Both the position numbers and the translations under genes were made by a program. Positions 9,769-19,200 of a DNA stretch of 23,706 bases are shown piece by piece. Source of the stretch: Ettlia oleoabundans (lineage: Eukaryota > Chlorophyta > Chlorophyceae > Chlamydomonadales); NCBI GenBank assembly GCA_019693395.1, contig JAAMXP010000542.1, positions 10,853 to 34,558 of the forward strand, read 5' to 3'. Every line of letters begins with the position of its first letter. The first letter of the stretch is position 1. The notes beneath the pieces are model-generated. The model was not told the DNA's origin, did no database searches, and was given only the letters and a program-made list of their open reading frames with translations.

Positions 9769-10662
9769 GCTTTCGATCAACACAGCTCTGTTCTCTTCAG
9801 CTGACAATCTGCTTTTAGCAATAGGCAGGGAATCCCTGATTGACACGTCATGCTGAGTCAGAGTGATAGCCGGGGTGTTACATGTACATACACGGTCTTA
9901 AATATTAGAAGTCACAATTGTAAGGGTAGAGAAGGACAACTTCGAAATTTTTAATAATCAAGTAGACATTAGAACCGTTCCTGCTGAAGGAACTTGATGG
10001 TGTGAATTTAGACCGCCTGCCTGCTGCCTGGCAAGATCGAGGCATTTGGGTACATGCATCGGCAGCTGCGCCGCCTCTGTCAAAGCTGCCGCTGAAATCA
10101 AAGGCAGTATTAGAACATGACGGGTGACTGTCGCTCCCTCCTCTCAGTTTCTAGTCATGCCCATACATTGCAAGCTTCCAGCTGCCCCAACACACAACAA
10201 GTTGCCTCGCCAGGCTGCCTGGCTGCAAGTGCAGGTGGATAGGCCAAAAACATGCAGATGCTTGATAAGCGCCACTGGCAAAGTCTGAGCAGAACGCACG
10301 AAACAACGCAGCTGCACAGGACGTGTGGCTTGCATACCAGTGCAGCACCACGGGGCCAGCACTTAGAGCCCACCCATACGCACCTCGGCAGCAAAGGTGC
10401 TAGTCAATCGGAACTCTATGCATCATACACGCCGCTGCCATGCACCAAGTGGTGTGTGCTATCCCCACTGTTGCCGCCATCTGGGTGGTGTCCTTGCCGC
10501 AGCTCGGCAACTTGCTGAAAGGCTGCACAAGCCTGCCAGGCTGCCGGAAGTGCTATGCTGTGCTGGTCTGACATCCATTGTGAGATTTGTATTTCATTTT
10601 TAAGTAGCAGTGATGGCTGGCAATGGCGCCACGTGCTGTGGTGTCCCACCCGGCTGCTGTCC
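9769..10662. other. Spacer: POP5 3' UTR plus upstream region of the Gly-rich gene
   Basis: This is 894 bases without a supported gene. Bases 9890-9965 are clearly AT-rich compared with the rest of the window and could hold a promoter or a transcript end. Several minus-strand open frames (10144-10394, 10416-10649) overlap one another, resemble nothing known and lie just past the POP5 stop, so they are read as 3' UTR. Confidence 0.45.
9878..9882 (-). terminator. Candidate TGTAA poly(A) signal for POP5
   Basis: TTACA on the plus strand reads TGTAA on the minus strand, about 780 bases past the POP5 stop and about 110 bases before the Gly-rich ATG. The position would separate the two genes, but a five-base motif is weak evidence. 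Confidence 0.3.
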
Positions 10663-11610
10663 TCACATCACCATGGCTGCCAGCTTGGCGCCCGCCTCCT
10701 CTGCTGCCCTAGCCTGCTGTTGAGTGAGGCGGCGGCCAGCAATGGCGGCTGCGTGGCACACCCCCACCGCCTGCTGGCAGGAGGCAAGGGTGCCTGTGAG
10801 GTGCAGCAGGCGCAGCGCCACCACGCGGTGCCGTATCTCTGTGATCAGGCACAGCGAGGCCCAGACCTGCAGGGCAGGACGGATGTATGAAAGCACGGGG
10901 GCGAGGAAAACAGAGGGCGCAGGGCTGAAGCTGAAGACAACATTGGAAAGGGTGACGGATCGCTTCTACAAACTCTGCAAATTCGCAGTACTGAGCGCCC
11001 AGCATCTGCAATAATACGCTACAGGAACATAGCCAAAGCCTGTTCGGCTTGCGGGGCTCCCGTGCCATGCAAGCCTGCTGCCGGGAGCTTACAACCCTCA
11101 TCACCCGCTGCCAGCTCACCTGCCGGTACTCATCCCTGCTGCACCGGATCACACACAGGCTGGAAACTGGGTTGTAGTACTTCACTGCTTGGCAAAGGGA
11201 GCGGGGCACGGCTAGAGTGTAGTTGATAAGAAGCAAAGCAGGGAGTGCGGTTCATCTTGCGCGGGTAAACAAATCCTACCAATGTGCACCCCCCTTGCTC
11301 ACCCTGCAAAGAAGCTAGTGCTGAGCCAAGACCATAATCTCCGAAGTTCTGCTGCAGGCTGTCACGATAAGCGCCCAGCAACACCACCTCGTCTGCAAGA
11401 AGTGAAGGAGGGCGGGTTGCATGCGGTGGTGGCGGGGGGGCAGTTATGTCTGGGCGGCGGGCGGCCCAGCGACATTACGTCGCACGCATTGAGAGATATG
11501 GAATGTTTCACAGACACAACAGGAAGGGAGCGCTCACTGATGCTGTCATCGAATTTGCCGTCCTTCCAGGCAAGCTCAAAAAGCATGTAACGGTTCTTGA
11601 AGCGCACCAT
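10663..11610 (-). CDS. POP5: RNase P/MRP protein subunit POP5
   Basis: POP5 is a small protein of the nuclear RNase P and RNase MRP ribonucleoproteins, which cut tRNA 5' leaders and process rRNA precursors. Exons on the minus strand are 11610-11538, 11392-11303, 11184-11120 and 10866-10663, giving 143 aa (human POP5 is 163). The start MVRFKNRYMLFEL matches the family's near-invariant MVRFKxRYLL start. The core VKYYNPVSSLCVIRCSRDEYRQ aligns with the human strand that ends in RCRKEFYQLVW. VWASLCLITEI...LHLTGTLASCQQ aligns with VWSALPFIT...LHVGGTIRTCQK. Phases (1, 1, 0) agree. The acidic tail of human POP5 is missing. It is divergent from STRAP, with 219 bases between the two ATGs. The identity is secure; exon 3's acceptor was chosen from three nearby AGs because it restores phase and alignment. 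Confidence 0.9.
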
Positions 11611-11829
11611 TCCGGCATTCGCAGCGCAACAAAACGCAGACACCACAGGCGGCCAAGGTTTTGCTACTTGAAGAAACTCGGCGCTCTGCATGGGCGGCTG
11701 AAGAGGGTGCAAGCACTGCTGCAGACCTTGCCTGATCTGCCATTGTCGGCCAGGCCACAAGGGTCTGCACAGCCCTTGCTCAGGGGCAGCGGGGCACACT
11801 TGATCGTCGTCGTTGCAGCCTTCGATACC
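11611..11829. promoter_or_regulatory. Divergent POP5/STRAP promoter region
   Basis: This 219-base stretch between two head-to-head start codons must contain both 5' UTRs and both core promoters. I see no TATA box. Open frames crossing it carry no family similarity. Confidence 0.65.
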
Positions 11830-14332
11830 ATGTCCGCTGCTAAGAAGGTTGTACAAACGCCATTGGTGTGCCATGGACACACCAGACCCATTGTGGAGCT
11901 GCAATTCAGGTCTGAGTGCTGATGGCGCACCTGCATGTGTCCTGCTTGAGTCCGCCCTGCGCGCGTACAACTAGCTGCTGCTGATGGGAAGGCGTGGATC
12001 GCGGCTAATACCTAGCGCGGTTGCTGGGCGACCGCCCTTTGACCTGCCGCCAGCCCCGCTGCCTCACCGCAGTCCCGTCACCCCGGATGGCATCTTCTTG
12101 GCCTCTGCTAGCAAGGATGGTCAGCCTATGCTGCGCAATGGCGAGACGGGTGACTGGATTGGCACCTTTCAAGGACATAAGGGTGCTGTGTGGTCGTGCG
12201 TGCTCAATGATGCCGCCGTGCTAGCTGCCACCGGCTCGGCCGATTTCACCGCGCGCGTGTGGGATGCAACCACTGGCGATGAGTTGCACCAGTTCCAGCA
12301 CAAGCACATTGTGCGCAGCGTATCATTTGCCCGCGGCAATGACTCGTGGCGCCTGTGCAGCGGCGGCGCGGAAAAGCTGCTGCGCGTGTTTGACCTGCAG
12401 CGCCCAGAGGCGCCGCCCATAGGTGCGGGTGTTGCTGTGAGATTTATGGCTGTATGGTTGCCGCTGTGGGACTATGCTGGGCAGGCTGCCAAGTGTTACA
12501 TGACCAGCATGGCCCGCATGGGGTGACTAGACCTGAAGCATGGTCAATGCAGATGGTGAGGTTGCCATTTGCCTGGACCCCCGCCCCAAGTGTCCTCAGC
12601 CTGCCGCTGGTTACCCCCTTTCAGCCTGTTGTCTGCCTGCCTGGCTTGCTTCCCATGTCGTCGTTGCAGAGTTTACCAAAACTCCTGACAATATCCGCGT
12701 GACCCATTGGGTGGCAGACAACCAGCTGCTGCTAGTTTCCTACCTTGATAAGCCAAACGTCGAGTGAGTGAGTTGCGGGGTATGCGGGGCCTGCACATGC
12801 GCTGGTTGGGTTGGCTGCCCATTTGTATAAATTTCCATAGTTAAATGTCAAAGTGCCTGGGCAGCATTTCGTGGGGTGATTCTCTCTAAACCTTTTTTCA
12901 GCGCGTCAGCCAGTGGATGCAACACAATGTGTGCCTGGCTTGACTGATGTTTGCGCTGTGACATGCCTTCTGCTTGTTGGTAAATCCTGCGATGGGCACA
13001 TCGTCATGTTGACTGCTGCAGTGTGTGGGATGTACGCACTGGCAGCTTGGTGCGCAGTCTAGAGAGCAAAGGGGCGGTGACGAGCATAGAGGTCACGCCC
13101 TGCGGCCGGTACATTGTGACAGCAGACGGCAAGCAGGTGGGCAGCAGCAGCTCATGGCAACTCAGATGCCCCGCCTGTCAGGCTGGCACGCTGGAATGCC
13201 CCTGCTGTAGCTGTGTGGGGGATACAAGCGATTGCATGTGGCATCCTCAATTGGCACTTTGAATTGTCCACGAGTACCATTGCCCTCTAGTTATAGTACC
13301 ATGGCCCATTGTTGTTTAACCCCACCCCCCCTCCCCACCCCTCTCCCCCGGGCCCCCCCACCCACCACCATCACCACCCACCCACATATGCCGCTCTCCC
13401 ACACCCCTCCCCAGGTTGACTTCCGAGACGCATCCAGTTTTGATGTTGTGAGGAGCCATGTGTGCCAGGAGTACGAGGTGGAGTCAGCCAGCTACTCGCC
13501 GGAGAAGGGCAAGTGAGTGGGGAGCGGGGAAGGTAAATGCGATGGGGAGGGCAAAGAGGCAGGTTAGGAAGTGGGGAGGGAGAACAACATGTACAGCGGC
13601 AGATCCGGTGGGCGGCAATGGAGTGCGGGGAATGGGGGACACGCAGCAGGATAAGCAGAGCAAGGGGGAGGTGTTGCAAATAGAGAGTGCCAGACAGGCA
13701 GTTGTGGGGTATGGAGTGGCATGGCTGGCTGCCAGCTTCTTTGGCGGGTGGACGGAGATGCATGTTGCTAGCTTAGTTTGATCAGATTTCTAACCTGACT
13801 CCTACTGTTGGCTGGCTGTGCTTGCATGTGTGCCTTCTATCCCGCAGGTTTGTGTGCGGCGGCAGCGACATGTGGGTGCACCTGCACGACTATGAGAGCG
13901 GGGAGGAGGTGGAGGTGTGCAAGGGTGAGCAGCTGCCGGCAGCCGCCGCCGCCGCCGCAGCAGCAGCAGCAGGAAAAGAAGGGAGCAAGGTTTCAAAGCA
14001 TGGTAGCCAGCAGGCACAGAGCCGTCAGCAGCCAAGTACCGCCCACTTGCTGTGTTCAGTACAGGGGCACCATTGGCAGCAATTTACTGACCAGCTATGT
14101 CACGTCACAATGTAACCATCATCTGCTTGCCTGTGTCCTCTCATCTGCAGGTCACCACGGCCCTGTGCACACTGTGCGATTTGCACCAGATGGCGCCACC
14201 TATGCATCAGGCTCAGAGGACGGCACAATACGCATCTGGCGCACAGACTTTGCGCAGGATCAGGCAGCGGCGGCGCAGGCTGGCAGCAGCGGCGGGGCCA
14301 CGGCAGCAGCAGCAGAGAACGGTTTGGGGTAG
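11830..14332 (+). CDS. STRAP: STRAP/Unrip-type WD40 repeat protein
   Basis: STRAP (Unrip) is a seven-bladed WD40 scaffold. In animals it joins the SMN complex in snRNP assembly and also binds TGF-beta receptors. Plus-strand exons are 11830-11909, 12073-12422, 12670-12763, 13022-13136, 13415-13512, 13848-13924 and 14151-14332 (TAG), giving 331 aa (human 350). The start [19 protein letters not shown] and then [27 protein letters not shown] follow human STRAP almost residue by residue. Later blades show [36 protein letters not shown] and [29 protein letters not shown]. The tail is a short Ala/Gly/Gln-rich stretch in place of the acidic animal C-terminus. All junction phases agree. The TGF-beta role cannot apply in an alga, so an RNA-processing role is the inference. 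Confidence 0.94.
13942..13972 (+). repeat. (GCC)n/(GCA)n trinucleotide tract in a STRAP intron
   Basis: This tract sits 17 bases into the last STRAP intron (13925-14150). It is in frame with exon 6 and would read as polyalanine if the intron were kept. Confidence 0.8.
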
Positions 14333-14396
14333 CCGCGCTGTAGTGGCGCTGTTGTGCGGATGTCAGTTGCACTCGTGATTACAAGGAAAGAGGCTT

Positions 14397-14401
14397 TGTA
14401 A
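14397..14401 (+). terminator. TGTAA poly(A) signal of STRAP
   Basis: TGTAA, the usual green-algal poly(A) signal, starts 65 bases after the STRAP stop codon. Position and sequence both fit. Confidence 0.55.
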
Positions 14402-14741
14402 CACGTAAGATTACATGTTTGTTGGTGCACCTGGCAGTTGATCGCACACGCACCGCCAGAGCAGAAGAACAAGGTAGCAAGCGCGAGGCGGGAAACCAGA
14501 GGAGCGAAACAGCAAAGAAGATTTAGGAGCAATGTTGCTTACACTGAGGAAGGGGGTAAAGCTTGAGTGATCTAATGAAGCAAACGCTGTTGTATCAACA
14601 ATGCTTTTTATCACAAGAGTCTGCTGTATTGGAGTAGCAAATAGAGTAGCAAGAAAGGACGTTTCTGGGGTAGCAACAGAGCATCACATGTTGGACGGAA
14701 CATGTGAAGTCAGGAGATACAGCTTGGGTGACATGGCCCAG

Positions 14742-14746
14742 TTACA
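14742..14746 (-). terminator. Candidate TGTAA poly(A) signal of the cytochrome b5-like gene
   Basis: This is the first exact TGTAA read on the minus strand after the stop at 14918, about 170 bases downstream. Three further copies lie beyond it, so which one is used cannot be told. Confidence 0.4.
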
Positions 14747-14917
14747 AGCGGTGGATGACAGACAGACAGGGAACGGTGGGCTCGTAAAACAACAGTAATG
14801 GTTGGGGCAAGCTATATCTGCAACGCAGCCCTCTGCTTAGCTGTCATTGACTCACTCTGTCCATCTAGGCTTCTGCCCGTCAGCCTGCCTGTCTGCACGT
14901 CTGCAGCCCTTGTAATC

Positions 14918-15905
14918 CTACTCCTCCTCCACCCATCCGATGCAATACTCCTGCACAAGGTCCCACACTGTGGGCGGGTGCTGCGGGCCCCGGAAGCCCT
15001 CGGTACAGTCATCGCCAGCATGGCTAAATATCGCATCGCCGCCGGGGTGGTGTTCCACGTAGGAGGTGACGTCATACACCTGTGGTGCATGGCAGGTGTG
15101 GGCTGCTGTTGGGTTGGTCGCTGGCAGGTGGGTCAGTGTGTGGTATGGGTGATGCGGCACTGTGCCTTGTACACAATCGGAAGGCAATGAGAGGCCGGGT
15201 GTGGGAGTGTCACACGTGCAGTGGGTGCCCACCGCATGCTACCATCAAGGCATCTGCTGCAGTTCCTTGCCGATCTGCCCACCCAAACCCACCCTGCACC
15301 CAACAAGTTTTAACATGGAAATACCCCCCACCTGAAGCTTGCCGCTGTCTTTGTGTTTGATGATCAGCCACAGATCGTCCTCAGACTTATGCTGCGCCAC
15401 CTCAGCCCGCGTATAGCCGCGCGGCTCGCGCTGCTTGGGCTGGGCTGCAAGCCAGCAGTGGCGGCAGGGCAAGGGCATGCAAGCGGCTGCTAGGGCATAA
15501 GAGAACCGTGTGCAGCTGTTTAGGGAGGTGCGAGGCTTTTCAGGCAGATGCATGGCACCCAGAGGTAACTCGCAAATGCCAATGCTGTGCTGCACAAAAG
15601 GCAAGTCGGCAAGCAGCAGTGTAGCAGCAGGCACTCACTGCTGTAGGAGGGGCAGCGACAGTGGTAGCAGGCGGCACCGGCGGCGGCAGCCAGCATCAGC
15701 CTTGGCCACGCAGCGTCAGCGGCATACCTTTTGTCGCTGGTTCCTCCTCCTTTTTATCCGGCTGTATGAAAATGAGAAGGATCATCGCCACGCAGACCAC
15801 GCCGGCAAGCAGCGTTCGGACAAAAGGGTCCATAAAAGCCTCTTGCACGCTGTTATACTCGCGCAGTTGCTGCAGCCGTTTGAAAAAGTCTTCTAGAGCA
15901 GCCAT
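14918..15905 (-). CDS. Cytochrome b5-like protein with an N-terminal membrane anchor (CB5LP type)
   Basis: This is a heme-binding electron carrier. Exons on the minus strand are 15905-15728, 15444-15332 and 15079-14918 (TAG), giving 150 aa. Residues 30-47 (RTLLAGVVCVAMILLIFI) form one membrane segment, preceded by an amphipathic start and followed by an acidic KKEEE linker. The cytochrome b5 fold begins at GYTRAEVAQHKSEDDLWLII. It has the HPGG motif with axial His108, and FRGPQHPPTVWDLVQEYCIG supplies the second axial ligand, His131. Typical microsomal b5 carries its anchor at the C-terminus. An N-terminal anchor with the GPQH signature is the pattern of plant CB5LP (Arabidopsis At1g60660 type). 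Phases 1 and 0 agree. It is divergent from CHLH with 311 bases between ATGs, and tail-to-tail with STRAP. Its redox partner is unknown. Confidence 0.9.
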
Positions 15906-16216
15906 GGTGGCCGGGGGAGCAAGGGGCCACTAGGGTTGAGGGTTCACTGGCCAGCGGCAATCAATTCTTGGTGCCTCCACAATGTTCTGTGACATACGTG
16001 ACGCAAGTCAAATGCGGACGCTAGCAATCTAGCAAATCAAGTCTTCCTTTCTTCCATGTGCTGTGCTGTGATCCTCCGCCTGGATAGACTCATTGGCAGT
16101 TCTGCAGCTAGGCCTGTTCACGCCCTCGCGGTCATATTCATTTTCCCACTGACCTTGATTTGCTTTGGCTGCAAAGCGCTCGCTGTTTGGGGCACAGCGT
16201 GGCGGGGGTAGCAGCC
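15906..16216. promoter_or_regulatory. Divergent cytochrome b5-like/CHLH promoter region
   Basis: This 311-base gap lies between head-to-head start codons. ACGTGAC with an overlapping TGACG (15996-16003) is a bZIP-type ACGT-core site of the kind common in plant light- and stress-responsive promoters. A CCAAT motif reads on the minus strand near 16091-16095. No clear TATA box was seen. Assignment to either gene is inference. Confidence 0.55.
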
Positions 16217-19200
16217 ATGCAGAGCCAGGCAGCTAGCGTGTGCGGCCGCAGCCTAGTGGCTAGCAGCAGCAGCAATAGCAAGCGACAGGTTGGTGCTCGC
16301 GTGCCCCAGATAGCCCCACTCCAAGATCGTCTACCCGGCCAACTCAGAACCAGCCATCGCAAGCCCCAGTGCTCCCCAATGCTGATTATCAAGCCCATCA
16401 TGCCATTGCAGAGCCGGAGAAATGGCACCGTCGCTCCTAGCCAGGCCACCCGCAAGGTAAGGAGCCCCGCCGCCAGCGACAGCACACATCGGCAGGCGCC
16501 CTGAACCCCAGCCTCTCACCACACCAAACCCAGCAGTAACAGTCATGGAGTCCAGGGTTTGGCCTGAAGAGTAAAAGGAAGCTGAGTGAGGCGCTTGTGT
16601 GTGGTGCAGGTGACCTCAATGGTGGCTACCGGCCCACGGCTACCCAAGCCGATTGGCGGCGACATGGGCGGCGATGAGCCGCTGCGCATCAGCCTGGGCG
16701 AGGGCATGATGGGTGCGTGCGCTGCGTTCTTCTTCCAGCATTGTTATTCAAGCAGTTTCATTGAATAAGGGATCAGTGACAGCAACAGCAGCACAAACAG
16801 GGAAGCATGCTTCGCTGGAGGATTCGCATGGCGCGCTAGCTGGAGTTGGCAGCGGCAGCGGCGGGCTGACCCACACGCCAGCCTGGCCAGATATTTTGGA
16901 GTGACAAAATCTGTCTGAATCCTCCACACAGTGGGCTCAAACCGGGTCACTCAGCTCAGAAACATTGCCCAGCCAGCATCCGTGTGGTGCAAACATGGGG
17001 GATCACGCCGACGTGCACGGCTGGGCGTCACATAGCGGCGCCCCTCAGCTGCCTCTTGCTAGCCACATCCAGCATTACTTGCAGCGCAGCCCCAGCACCA
17101 AAGCCAGCCTACTGCCGCGATATATACTTTCCGGTTCTCAACAGTGCAGCTTGTACACCGCTCATGGCCTTACCAGTCGGCGCTCTCTCCCCCTGCCTCT
17201 CCCATCTGCAGGCGGCGGCTTCACCAACGTCGACCCCGAGTCCCGCCGCATCGTGCCAGAGGCAAACGGCCGCACCAAGCTCAAGGTGGACGCCTGCAGA
17301 TTTTTCGTTTGTCCTTGTCATTCCTGCGTGGCTGTCGGCTGAATGATGTGGTTGGTTGGGAGGACAGTTGGCAGGTGTAGTAGAGGTGGCCGCCATCGCA
17401 GCAAAGCCTGGGACATTTCATCCTCCCGTCCCTTCTTGTACTCACCATACCCCCCTTCCTTTCTGGGTTACTGTCAGGTTGTGTACGTGGTGCTGGAGGC
17501 TCAGTACCAGGCCAGCCTGGGTGCTGCGGTGAACAAGATCAACACCCACCGCAAGGAGGTGTGCGTGGAGCTGGTGGGATACCTGCTGGAGGAGCTGCGT
17601 GACGCCAAGAACTTTGAGAACTTCAAGAAGGATGTGGCAACCGGTGAGTTCAGCGTAGCTTAGTTAACGGTGTTGAGAAGCTGTAAAACATTCTCGTCTT
17701 GTGTCCAGAGGGTGCAAGGGCCAGCAAGTGTGCCGCTATGAGGCTGCCCACCTGCTTGTCCATGGGGCCCATCAACATACAGCAAACAAACACAGAGCAG
17801 TATCTCAATGTCAATCGTTATCCCCCCCTTCCTGCCGCAGCCAACATCTTCATTGGCTCCCTCATCTTCATTGAGGAGCTGGCAGACAAGATTGTGCAGG
17901 TGAGCATGAGGCGGGGGGGCTGTGCAGCTGCGAGAGCAAGGGGGCAGGGTGCATCAGGTCGCTTTCAGGCTGCCATGGCAGCAGTCTTTGTGTGCGGGTA
18001 TTGGCCTGCAGCAGCCGCATAAATGCCACCAACCCCTCTGCTGCCCTTTCCTCCCTTCCTGCCTCCCATCCCTGACGTGCCTTGTTCCATGCAGGCCGCA
18101 CAACAACCCATCCCTCCATGCTCCCTCCACTTGTGCAGGCTGTGGCCCCCATGCGCGACTCCTTGGATGCCTGCCTCATCTTCCCCTCCATGCCTGCTGT
18201 GATGAAGCTGAACAAGCTGGGCTCCTTCTCCATGAGCCAGCTGGGCGGCGGCGGCAAGAGTGCCATCGGCGAGTTCATGCGCAACATGCGCCAGCAAAAC
18301 GACAACTTTGAGGAGCAGCTGCTCAAGCTGGTGCGTGAGTTGGTAAAAACGGCGTACAAACCCATCCTGTCATGGCCATTCGCTGGCACGATGGAGCTGC
18401 TGCTGCACTCTTGTGGGGGGGGCTGGTGGAGGCAGCGGGCGGCTTATTATGTTGACGCATGCTGCTACGACTGGTATCGACGACTTGATAGCGGCGGGTT
18501 TCCACATGAGTTCTTTCACGCCCACTCCCGCCCCCCTGTGCATCTTATCCGGCACCCCGCAGGTGCGCACGCTGCCCAAGGTGCTCAAGTACCTGCCCAG
18601 CGACAAGGCGCAGGACGCACGCAACTACGTCAACTCCCTGCAGTACTGGCTGGGAGGCAACGACGGTGAGCCCTGAGCCACGCCTGGCTGTGCCAGCATG
18701 CCCCTGATTGCTTGTACTCTTGCCTGGAAACAGATCATATCCCAACAGCCCAACGGTACCCAGCCGTAACCAGCACCAGTCAATCCTGGTCCCATGCCAT
18801 CTGTTTTTTGCTCAAGCGTGGTGCCGCATACGCTTTTTTGCTCATTGCCTCGCTTTCCTCCTGCCCAATCACCTGCAGAGAACCTTGAGAACCTGATCCT
18901 CAACATTGCCCAGAGCTACACCCCGGCGCTCAAGGGCATTGACTTCTCCCCCGCTGAGCCGGAGCTGTTCCCGGACGTTGGCCTGTGGCACCCGCTGGCT
19001 CCCCGCATGTACGAGGACCTCAAGGAGTACCTCAACTGGTGAGCTGGGCTGGGCTGGGCTGGGCTGGGGGTGTGCACTATGCTGGGTGTGGCTGTGTGCT
19101 TGGGAAATGTGAGGCACTCTGCTGCAAGGCGTTGGTGCCGCAGACATCATCAATCGCAGCAAAGCAGTAGTGCTTGACACACTGCATTGTGCTGTGCAGC

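Larger units (their letters stand above)
14333..14917. other. Convergent 3' region between STRAP and the cytochrome b5-like gene
   Basis: These 585 bases hold the 3' UTRs of two tail-to-tail genes. TGTAA motifs occur on the plus strand (14397) and on the minus strand (14742-14746, 14539-14543, 14411-14415, 14379-14383). No gene was recognised between them. Confidence 0.6.

Noticed and set aside
9142..9846. Open frame of 234 codons on the minus strand read as one gene
   Set aside because: It starts at a GTG, has no family similarity in its middle, and is better explained as two exons plus introns of the Gly-rich gene.
10144..10649. Overlapping minus-strand open frames behind POP5
   Set aside because: They lack similarity, overlap each other in different frames and lie where a 3' UTR is expected.
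10867..11013. A possible extra POP5 exon (MLGAQYCEFAEFVEA)
   Set aside because: It has an AG just before it, but the peptide does not fit POP5, and direct joining of 11120 to 10866 restores both phase and the human alignment.
13300..13414. C-rich tract read as a possible coding or G4 element
   Set aside because: It is the polypyrimidine-rich 3' part of a STRAP intron leading to the CCCCAG acceptor; no coding signal was seen.
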